A stretch of 11,367 bases of DNA, taken from NCBI GenBank assembly GCA_036505615.1, contig DASXTB010000369.1:1-11367 (forward strand), written 5' to 3'. Below, in pieces: positions 6,794-11,367 of this stretch (the first letter of the stretch is position 1; every line of letters begins with the position of its first letter). Made by a program: the position numbers and the translations under genes. Under the pieces are notes generated by a model, which was not told the DNA's origin, did no database searches, and worked only from the letters and a program-made list of their open reading frames with translations. The stretch comes from DASXTB01 sp036505615 (GTDB lineage: Bacteria; Acidobacteriota; UBA6911; JACQSX01).

Positions 6794-6912
6794 GACGCAT
6801 GGGGCGAGAATCAGTAGGGCAGCGCAGCAATTGCGACCACTGCAAAAACATCGCCTTCTGAAAAAAAGCTCCAACCCTGCCGTAACTTAGCGCGCATCGT
6901 CGTGACAGACAT
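6794..6912 (+). repeat. Dispersed element, copy D (3' half)
   Basis: It begins at GACGCATGGGGCGAGAATCA and follows copy C through GCGACCACTGCAAAAACATC and CTGAAAAAAAGCTC to the end GTGACAGACAT. The 3' end is the reverse complement of the element's 5' end at 10 of 11 positions. The 5' half is missing. Confidence 0.85.
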
Positions 6913-6959
6913 CGCTGTTCCCCAAGCCACTTCGAGTATTGGATTGGGTTTGCGGCGGA

Positions 6960-7107
6960 TTTTTTTCGGCTTTGTGAGATCTAACGCTTGCTGAGCGTTT
7001 AATCAGAACTCTGGAGAGGTGTTGAGAGCGGCGCCCAGTTTTACGGCCATTTCGGCTGTCACGAAGGACGCATCAGTCTGCCGCTTGCTAAGGGCCCCAT
7101 CTGCTTG
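6960..7107 (-). pseudogene. higA: HigA-family antitoxin remnant with nonsense codon
   Basis: Read on the minus strand, this gives SFVTAEMAVKLGAALNTSPE, then F, a TGA stop at 7005-7003, and in the same frame LNAQQALDLTK. HigA antitoxins (Xre-type HTH) end with a helix, then TSPEFWLN.Q...DL, so the TGA occupies exactly the conserved Trp codon (TGG to TGA). The N-terminal helix-turn-helix part upstream is not recognisable and no HigB toxin is found. The 3' side runs into element copy D. It is non-functional under the standard code. The family call is from motif memory over about 45 residues. Confidence 0.6.
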
Positions 7108-7112
7108 ACATA

Positions 7113-7350
7113 TCAGATCTTTTATTTAAGACATTAGAATGGAGTTACCGAACCTGTATTGGTTAAGACCCCAGATAGCTGGATCGACTTAGCCCTGACA
7201 AATTGAGATTCAACTGCAAGGTTTGGCCCCTCCAAAAACCACACCCAGCCTTTCCAAGCACACAATTTGACTGGGCTCCGCTGCTAAACATAAAGCTCAT
7301 TCACAGCCACATCCATTAAGTACATGTTAGCCAGAGAGCACGAGATGCCC
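7113..7350. other. Non-coding stretch between the higA remnant and the addiction-module gene
   Basis: No frame longer than about 20 codons here looks like a protein, and no RNA gene is recognised. A TTGACA at 7105-7110 has no good partner -10 box. It may include the degraded 5' part of the higA locus. Confidence 0.4.
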
Positions 7351-7356
7351 GCTCTG

Positions 7357-7365
7357 TGCTATTCT
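7357..7365 (+). promoter_or_regulatory. Extended -10 promoter giving a leaderless start
   Basis: TGCTATTCT (TG at 7357-7358, -10 at 7360-7365) fits an extended -10 box. The antitoxin ATG begins at 7373, seven bases after it, and there is no ribosome site in between. A transcript would therefore begin at or next to the start codon. No convincing -35 box is present, which is usual for extended -10 promoters. Confidence 0.4.
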
Positions 7366-7372
7366 TTGAGCC

Positions 7373-7612
7373 ATGGACCCTAAACGATTGCTCGCCGAGG
7401 CGCTCCAGTTCCCTCCGGAACAACGCGCGGCGCTCGCCGGGGAGCTGATTCAGAGCCTCGATTCACAGGTCGACGAGGAAGCCGAAGCGGCCTGGTCCGC
7501 AGAGATTCGACGACGACTAGAGCGTCTCGATCCTGGTCTCGCGAAGACGGTTCCATGGTCGGAGGCGCGTCGCCGAATTCTGGCAGCCGCCCGCCGTGAC
7601 CCGCACGCTTGA
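7373..7612 (+). CDS. Addiction-module antitoxin (TIGR02574-type, ParE/RelE partner)
   Basis: The 79-aa protein starts MDPKRLLAEALQFPPEQRAA, followed by LAGELIQSLD, DEEAEAAWSAEIRRRLERLD, and a basic tail with PWSEARRRILAAAR. This is the layout of the small 'putative addiction module component' family: an N-terminal helix pair with LP(P)EER-like motif, an EAWxxEIxRR helix and a final VPWxEAR/ARxRL segment that wraps a ParE-type toxin. It appears complete. The toxin frame that should follow starts at GTG 7596, overlapping by 17 bases, but is cut after 15 codons. The antitoxin is thus probably an orphan and may guard against a toxin encoded elsewhere. It has no classic ribosome site and may be translated leaderlessly. 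Confidence 0.88.
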   Translation: MDPKRLLAEALQFPPEQRAALAGELIQSLDSQVDEEAEAAWSAEIRRRLERLDPGLAKTVPWSEARRRILAAARRDPHA

Positions 7613-7643
7613 ATTTCTCGACGAAGGAATTGGCCGGGAGTGA
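7596..7643 (+). pseudogene. ParE/RelE-type toxin, N-terminal stub
   Basis: GTG 7596 opens VTRTLEFLDEGIGRE, then TGA. Position and overlap with the antitoxin are right for the partner toxin, whose products typically begin with a strand of this type (xxLxFxxEA...). Homologous sequence ends before about 7645, where an ABC permease fragment begins on the opposite strand. With no catalytic part, it is inactive. The call depends mainly on context. Confidence 0.5.
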
Positions 7644-7644
7644 G

Positions 7645-7890
7645 GTGTGTCAGCCCGATCCATCGACATGCTGCCCGCCGGGGAGGCAGCGCCTTCCGCG
7701 CCGCCGCTCAAGCGGTTCCCCAGCATGGTGGTGAAATGCGAAGTGTTGAACGCAATCTTCTCGACGACGCCGATCGCGACCAGCGGTAACGCGGCCATAG
7801 GAATGCCATGCGCCGTGCCCAGCCTGAGACCAGCAGCAGCCAGCCGAAGATTGGCGCATACCAGAGCGCCTCAGCGTGATTTCGGCACCA
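7645..7890 (-). pseudogene. ABC-2-type permease internal/C-terminal fragment, frameshifted
   Basis: The upstream frame reads EALWYAPIFGWLLLVSGWAR, then RMAFLW. A missing G near 7793-7798 shifts it, and it continues as AALPLVAIGVVEKIAFNTSH, then FTTMLGNRLSGGAEGAA. This pattern of two membrane segments followed by VEKIAFNTSHF is one I associate with acidobacterial ABC-2 transport permeases. About 80 codons remain of a protein that normally exceeds 300. Both ends are breakpoints: the left abuts the truncated ParE-like toxin and the right the truncated Doc gene. There is no start codon or ribosome site, so it is not expressed as such. Confidence 0.6.
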
Positions 7891-7907
7891 CCTGCAGGGC
7901 TCCAGCG

Positions 7908-8093
7908 CTATGAAGCAGCCGCCTTTTCGGGTATCGTAGAGTAAGCATCTTCGCCAAAGGCGCTTTGTTGCGCCTGGTAGACCGCCGATAAGAATGCTTG
8001 ATGCGAACGAATACCATTTAGCCCGCCGAAGGTGGCTATTTGATAATCGTGAATGGTGATGATCTGATCGGCGGTCAGGTAAACAAAATCCAT
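7908..8093 (-). pseudogene. doc: Doc (death-on-curing) toxin, truncated before active site
   Basis: The frame starts MDFVYLTADQIITIHDYQIA, then FGGLNGIRSHQAFLSAVYQA, the usual opening of Doc-type Fic proteins (about 125-130 aa). It ends after 61 residues at STIPEKAAAS-stop, just where the helix leading to the HPFxDGNKR catalytic loop should follow. Without the loop it cannot phosphorylate EF-Tu, the known Doc reaction. The ATG lies 1 nt after the antitoxin stop (TAGaATG), so translation would be coupled. The break coincides with the start of the ABC-2 permease fragment. The stub might still bind its antitoxin, but that is speculation. Confidence 0.85.
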
Positions 8094-8094
8094 T

Positions 8095-8325
8095 CTACTT
8101 TGACAGCCTCTGGAACAACTTCTTGCGCCGACTGGCTACTTTCAGATGAGCCCTACTGAATTCTTCATCCGTTGCGTGGCGTAGCGGCCTGATCGTCAGC
8201 GAATTGCCCTTAACTACCAGTTCAACCTCGGCGTTGGCTTCCAACCCAACCTGATCCAGCACCGGCTGGGGCAGGATTAAACCGGTGGAGTTGCCAATCC
8301 GTGTCAACTTCTTCACCAATGGCAT
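8095..8325 (-). CDS. AbrB/MazE/SpoVT-type antitoxin of the truncated doc
   Basis: The 76-aa protein starts at ATG 8325 (MPLVKKLTRIGNSTGLILPQ), chosen because GGAGG lies 8 nt upstream; an upstream start would include that site. The N-terminal swapped-hairpin AbrB fold is clear: KLTRIGNS.G..LP, then VLDQVGLEANAEVELVV and LTIRPLR. The acidic/basic C-terminal helix (DEEFSRAHLKVASRRKKLFQ) would neutralise the toxin. It precedes doc with a 1-nt gap. The promoter upstream carries two palindromic boxes that fit autoregulation by this protein. It is intact, although the toxin is not. Confidence 0.92.
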   Translation of the reverse strand: MPLVKKLTRIGNSTGLILPQPVLDQVGLEANAEVELVVKGNSLTIRPLRHATDEEFSRAHLKVASRRKKLFQRLSK

Positions 8326-8354
8326 TTTGGTTTCCTCCTTTCCCAACTGGAGAT

Positions 8355-8382
8355 GTTATAACGGCGTTATAACACCTGTCAA
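8355..8382 (-). promoter_or_regulatory. Antitoxin promoter with twin GTTATAAC palindromes
   Basis: On the minus strand TTGACA (8382-8377) is a perfect -35 box; a 16-nt spacer follows, then TATAAC (8360-8355). Two perfect 8-bp palindromes GTTATAAC (8366-8373 and 8355-8362) are 3 bp apart, 11 bp centre to centre, so they lie on nearly the same DNA face. One sits in the spacer and one covers the -10 box. Binding by the AbrB-type antitoxin would block RNA polymerase; the binder is inferred. Confidence 0.75.
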
Positions 8383-8428
8383 GCTGCGAAACCTCAGCTT
8401 CATCGTTTGGTTCGGCGGCGTTCCCCAG

Positions 8429-8530
8429 TCATTTAAGGCCGAGTTGCTTGTTTTGCTCCAAGAGCGAGACGGCTTCTCGCAGCCGCCGCTTGCGCGTCTC
8501 CTCTTTCTTGGCGTCCAGTGATCCAGTGAA
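8429..8530 (-). pseudogene. C-terminal remnant of a YdeI/OmpD-associated-like protein
   Basis: The minus-strand frame reads LDAKKEETRKRRLREAVSLL, then EQNKQLGLK, ending at TGA 8431-8429. This matches the tail of YdeI/OmpD-associated family proteins, where an SAKKEETRxRR motif precedes a last helix and a GL(K) end. The rest of the gene is missing: element copy C begins about 16 bp upstream of the recognisable part. The function of the family is poorly known. Confidence 0.55.
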
Positions 8531-8546
8531 GAAGCTTGAAAGCTTG

Positions 8547-8803
8547 ATGCCTGTCACACAGACGAAGCGTAAACACGGGCCAGATTTCAATGTTGACTTG
8601 AGCGAGCACTGTTTGCTGATTGTCAGGCCGGGTGAGGTCGTTCGCTGAGCTTTGTCTGGTGCGATTTCCGGGCTTTGCGACGCATGGGGCGAGAATCAGT
8701 AGGGTAGGGCAGCGCGCTGAATCGCGACCACTGCAAAAACATCACCGCCTGAAAAAAAGCTCAAACGCTCTAGTGATTTAGCGAGCTTCGTGGTGGCAGG
8801 CAT
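8547..8803 (+). mobile_element. Dispersed MITE-like element, most complete copy (C)
   Basis: The 257-bp element runs from ATGCCTGTCACACAGACGAA to GTGGTGGCAGGCAT. Its ends are inverted repeats: ATGCCTGTCAC at the left and, read from the right, ATGCCTGCCAC (10 of 11). The first 150 bp match copies A and B; from about 8674 on it matches copy D, with GCGACCACTGCAAAAACATC and CTGAAAAAAAGCTC shared. There is no transposase frame, so it would need one in trans. No clear target-site duplication is seen at its flanks (AGCTTG / GTGGAG). The mobile nature is inferred from copy number and termini. Confidence 0.7.
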
Positions 8804-8841
8804 GTGGAGTTGTTCTGGTGGCGCGCGCTATAACCGCTCGA

Positions 8842-9195
8842 TCAAGGGTCGGGGGACGGCCAATGGCTGCACTTTGTCACCGTGTTGACGAAATAGATGG
8901 GGGTCACCATCAGGCTGCCCAGGATCACCATCAGCCGAGCGAGGTCCTGGTCCACTCCTTTGAACAACCGGTAAAGCGCCAGCGCTAGGAAGATGGCGAT
9001 GATCCCGGTGAGCAAGTCGCCGACGATGCCGAAACGGAAGAGCCACTCGTGCGCGGCGATGTTGGCGGCCGTCGCGGTCGCGTTGCCACGCACGAACAGC
9101 GCGCTGGGAATATAGATGAGGCGCAAGGGGGCGGTGAAAACCATTGATAGATATATCGCTCCCGCGATGCGTGCAGCTTTGACGGTTGGGTGCAT
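8842..9195 (-). pseudogene. DUF4386 membrane protein, C-terminally truncated (paralogue 1)
   Basis: The start ATG 9195 has AAGGAG 8 nt upstream and gives MHPTVKAARIAGAIYLSMVF. The DUF4386 signatures follow: FVRGNATATAANIAAHEWLF, RFGIVGDLL, ALALYRLFKGVDQDLARL and TPIYFVNTV. After about 105 residues homology ends in TKCSHWPSPDP-stop, roughly half the usual 220-250 aa, so the last membrane helices are lost. The break is close to the end of element copy C at 8803. DUF4386 proteins are polytopic inner-membrane proteins with no known reaction. This is the last and most damaged of the tandem series. Confidence 0.8.
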
Positions 9196-9327
9196 GCTCT
9201 CTCTCCTTATTTCGCTATTGACGAGCCCGTAAAGGTCGTCTCCGGTACGGCGCGACACAATCAATGCCGTGGCTGAGCTTGGCGTGAATAAGTTTCTCTT
9301 TCGTGCGGTGGCCCCCAATGGCGGTCG

Positions 9328-10077
9328 CTACTCGACAATCGGGGCCTGGATTCCCTTAACAAGCAGCCAAAAGCCTAGGGTGACTTCGAAGATCATAATC
9401 GGCGCAAAGTACGCAGGGATCACAACGGCCGCCAAACGAGGGAACACCATGATGGCCAAAGTGACGATTGCCACCACCAACGACGCGAAGATTCCCAAAG
9501 CGGCCAGTCCTCGAGGGATGTAACGCGATTTGAACCACAGATAGGCGAACACGGTCGACCCCAGTCCGAAAAACACCATTCCGATGAGATATCCCGCGTC
9601 GTGCACGCCGACGAACGTGTACGCCAGCGCCTGCAATTGCTTCGTTTCAAACGCTCGCAAGGAATCGGCGCCACTCAACAGCCGCAAGGTCACAAAATCA
9701 TTCAAGGTGATGAGCGCAAAAATGGCGCATTCGGCGAGCCGCCAGAACGCCGCAAGTAAGGCCACATTCCTGTTGATGGGCTTGAGTACGACGTAAAGAG
9801 CCCATAGTAATATCACGTCACCCGCGATTGTGATCAGATCGCTGACAGTGCCGAGTCGAAAAAGCCGTTCAGACGCCGCAATGTTCTTGGCCGTCTGCAC
9901 AGCATCGCCGGGCACGATCAGTCGACCGCGCACATAGAACTGCGCAAACATCGCGGTAACCATCAGGAACAGGTAAAGGAAGCCGGCGACTTTGGCAGCA
10001 GTATGTTGTGGCGGCTCTGTCGTACGAAGTGTCATTTCGGGTCTGTTCAGCTGATTGCCCGATCCAACTGTGGTCAT
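9328..10077 (-). CDS. DUF4386 domain membrane protein (paralogue 2)
   Basis: The 249-aa protein begins at ATG 10077 with AAGGAGG 7 nt upstream. About 25 polar residues precede the first helix (AAKVAGFLYLFLMVTAMFAQ). The family pattern follows: YVRGRLIVPGDAVQTAKNIA, SERLFRLGTVSDLITIAGD, a KPINRN loop, FWRLAECAIFALITLND, and VHDAGYLIGMVFFGLGSTVF with the conserved YLWFKSRYIPRGLAALG turn. I count six hydrophobic segments. The length is normal, so it is probably intact. Its ribosome site overlaps the stop of the upstream paralogue (TAAGGAGG), which implies coupled translation. The function is unknown. Confidence 0.9.
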   Translation of the reverse strand: MTTVGSGNQLNRPEMTLRTTEPPQHTAAKVAGFLYLFLMVTAMFAQFYVRGRLIVPGDAVQTAKNIAASERLFRLGTVSDLITIAGDVILLWALYVVLKPINRNVALLAAFWRLAECAIFALITLNDFVTLRLLSGADSLRAFETKQLQALAYTFVGVHDAGYLIGMVFFGLGSTVFAYLWFKSRYIPRGLAALGIFASLVVAIVTLAIMVFPRLAAVVIPAYFAPIMIFEVTLGFWLLVKGIQAPIVE

Positions 10078-10079
10078 AC

Positions 10080-10093
10080 TCTTTGCCTCCTTA
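10080..10093 (-). promoter_or_regulatory. Stop/ribosome-site overlap coupling the two full DUF4386 genes
   Basis: The upstream gene's TAA (10093-10091) is the first part of TAAGGAGG, whose GGAGG serves the next ATG at 10077. A ribosome ending on the first gene would sit on the second gene's initiation site. Confidence 0.75.
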
Positions 10094-10975
10094 CTCCTGT
10101 ACCTGAAGAGTGCCTTGGTTCCGTAGCGATAGCGCCAGGCCAGCGATCATCAAAGCGGGGAGTACGAGGTTTACGTAGAAGCCGGATGGCGCTCCAGTCC
10201 TGACAATGGGAAGGAAGTGAAAAATCAGTTTTCTGCTCAGATGTTCCAGCAAAAGCTTCCATCGCTCAGCGTTCACGCCGAACACGAGGAGCCAAACGAT
10301 CAGCACGAACTCCCCAATGCCGCAGGGGACCAGAAGGTAGCGGAACACGTAAGCGCCAAATGCAGGTGCGAGGAAGTGCACGAAACTGTTGATGAGGTAG
10401 CCGACGCCCGCAATCGCCATCAGTACGCCCAGAAACCGAGGCAGGAAGGTCGACCTGAAAATGAGGTATCCAAGCAACAGGCAAGTGAATCCGAAAAACA
10501 CCAGGCAGATGTTGTAGCCCAATGCGTGCAATCTTAGAGAAACGAGCGTCTGCGCCTGCAATTGCGCGGCGGAAAATGCGCTCAAGTCGTGAGAGCCGCC
10601 CAAGAAGACGAGGGGAGCGAAATGGTTGAGGGTGATGGTGGCCAAAATGGCGACGTGCATGAGCCTGAAGAACGCCGCAAGCAAGGAGAGGCTCCGGTTC
10701 ACCGGCTTGAGCAACTCATAGAAGATGAGCGCCAGGGCGGTATCGCACGCGAGGGCGATGAGATCAGCAGCGCCACCCAAACGGTACAACGACTCGTGCG
10801 CCAGGATGTTGGCCGCTGTGGCTGCGGCGTCGCCACGTACGAACACCCTGCCACGAACGAAGACTTCGGCGAATCCGCCCCCGCTGCCGGCGATCAGATA
10901 CAAAACGCCGGCGACTCTTGCCTTGAAACGCGGCGACGCTCTTGCGATTGGTTCGGTCATGAACGTTGTGCTCAT
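10091..10975 (-). CDS. DUF4386 domain membrane protein with extra C-terminal segment (paralogue 3)
   Basis: The 294-aa protein is read from ATG 10975 (MSTTFMTEPIARASPRFKAR); GTG 10981 and ATG 10960 are alternatives, and none has a good ribosome site. The core has ARVAGVLYLIAGSGGGFAEV, FVRGDAAATAANILAHESLY, RLGGAADLIALACD, LLKPVNRSLSLLAAFFRL and FRSTFLPRFLGVLMA, the full DUF4386 pattern. The domain normally ends near VWLLVFGVNAERW (about residue 237). Here some 57 more residues follow, with one further hydrophobic helix (FYVNLVLPALMIAGLALSL). That makes it longer than the family norm of 220-250 aa. The start overlaps the preceding 45-aa frame as ATGA, possibly explaining the lack of a ribosome site. 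Confidence 0.88.
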   Translation of the reverse strand: MSTTFMTEPIARASPRFKARVAGVLYLIAGSGGGFAEVFVRGRVFVRGDAAATAANILAHESLYRLGGAADLIALACDTALALIFYELLKPVNRSLSLLAAFFRLMHVAILATITLNHFAPLVFLGGSHDLSAFSAAQLQAQTLVSLRLHALGYNICLVFFGFTCLLLGYLIFRSTFLPRFLGVLMAIAGVGYLINSFVHFLAPAFGAYVFRYLLVPCGIGEFVLIVWLLVFGVNAERWKLLLEHLSRKLIFHFLPIVRTGAPSGFYVNLVLPALMIAGLALSLRNQGTLQVQE

Positions 10976-11109
10976 GGACACGTCAGGGCCAGCAGCGCGA
11001 GGTCACGGTTGTATTCGCGCGTGAGCGCGTACAGTGCCATCGCGACGACGACCGGCCACATCCGGAGCGGCTTGCGAGGAGTCCGTTCGTTGGTCTGAGC
11101 GATGGTCAT
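10972..11109 (-). pseudogene. 45-aa chimeric frame ending in a DUF4386 remnant (paralogue 4)
   Basis: The frame ATG 11109 to TGA 10972 encodes MTIAQTNERTPRKPLRMWPV, then VVAMALYALTREYNRDLALL, then ALTCP. The second half matches the DUF4386 loop found in the neighbours (ALYVVLKPINRNVALLAAF in paralogue 2, ALYRLFKGVDQDLARL in paralogue 1), so it is a fragment of a fourth copy. The first half (RKPLRMWPVVVA) resembles the start of a different membrane-anchored protein, perhaps of the PQQ-propeller type; that part is weak. It starts and stops in ATGA overlaps with its neighbours. It could be a translated leader for paralogue 3, but most likely it is debris. Confidence 0.5.
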
Positions 11110-11367
11110 ATCGATGCGCTTGGCTGGGGAAGAACGCCAATGCTGCGCAGGATCATCTCGTCAGCGGTCGGCTGCGACTTGATGTAACCGAGCTCACTCG
11201 CGTCCGCTCGAAGTTGTCGAGCATCCGCCGGTGTCCGATCTTCTCGATCCCGCAATGAAGTCATCGTCGACTGAGCCATCAGTGAAACGCGCAGCTTCAT
11301 CGCGCTGGTGGTCTTCTTCAAAGGCTGGATATCGGAGCCTGAAGAGAAGTCATCGAGCAAGCGAAGC
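11106..11367 (-). other. Unrecognised open frame running off the right edge
   Basis: The minus-strand frame is open from the window edge to TGA 11108-11106 and contains ADARQLRADASELGYIKSQP, then TADEMILRSIGVLPQP. I do not recognise it, and a second frame (IEKIGHRRMLDNFERT) looks equally protein-like over part of the stretch, so it may be another frameshifted remnant. There is no start or ribosome site in view. The stop overlaps the next ATG as ATGA. Confidence 0.25.

Noticed and set aside
7105..7140. TTGACA as a promoter with a 17-codon frame at 7140
   Set aside because: No reasonable -10 box at 16-18 bp, and the frame is too short and unlike any protein; the TTGACA overlaps the higA remnant.
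9269..9523. Plus-strand frame over DUF4386 paralogue 2
   Set aside because: It is a shadow of a well-supported minus-strand gene with a strong ribosome site.
10562..11098. 178-aa plus-strand frame
   Set aside because: It is a shadow of DUF4386 paralogue 3, very rich in charged and Gly residues; the minus frame has clear family motifs.

Overview
The window looks like an accessory, partly degraded stretch of a soil-type Acidobacteriota chromosome. The main support is the PadR regulator coupled to a MacB/FtsX-type permease with a soluble N-terminal region, the arrangement known from acidobacterial 'ADOP' permeases. A cluster of DUF4386 membrane proteins and many small toxin-antitoxin remnants fit the same picture. 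The phylum is inferred from gene content only. No tRNA, rRNA, CRISPR array or complete insertion sequence was seen.

Layout. 1-1959 (minus): a PadR regulator with a palindromic operator/promoter, followed 3 nt later by a large permease that runs off the left edge. 2208-3257 (plus): a well-formed promoter and a secreted alpha/beta hydrolase. 3297-5922: a patchwork of gene fragments. These are a serine-hydrolase tail, two copies of a repeat element, a frameshifted ORF6N gene, a coupled pair of small conserved-looking genes (51 and 78 aa), the C-terminal half of a Fic protein, a frameshifted leucine-rich-repeat protein, and the first 13 codons of a VOC/glyoxalase gene. 6166-6684 (plus): an intact DUF1579-like protein. 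6794-8803: a repeat copy, a HigA remnant with a stop in place of its conserved Trp, an antitoxin gene whose toxin is cut after a few codons, an ABC-2 permease fragment, a truncated Doc toxin with an intact AbrB-type antitoxin and operator, a YdeI-like tail, and the most complete repeat copy. 8842-11109 (minus): three tandem DUF4386 membrane-protein genes (one truncated) and a remnant of a fourth. An unrecognised reading frame runs off the right edge.

Two signals stand out. The first is a dispersed element of about 257 bp with 11-bp imperfect terminal inverted repeats (ATGCCTGTCAC type). It is present as two 5' copies, one nearly full copy, one 3' half and one 5' tip, all in the same orientation and often lying at gene breakpoints, like a MITE. 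The second is the pattern of decay: toxins have lost their active sites while their antitoxins and operators remain. At 7596-8093 two different convergent toxin genes are both cut at the two ends of one foreign permease fragment.

Genes likely to be functional are the PadR/permease operon, the secreted hydrolase, the 51/78-aa pair, the DUF1579-like protein, the two orphan antitoxins, and the two full DUF4386 proteins. Three single-base frameshifts occur in the window; assembly error is an alternative to true decay for those.
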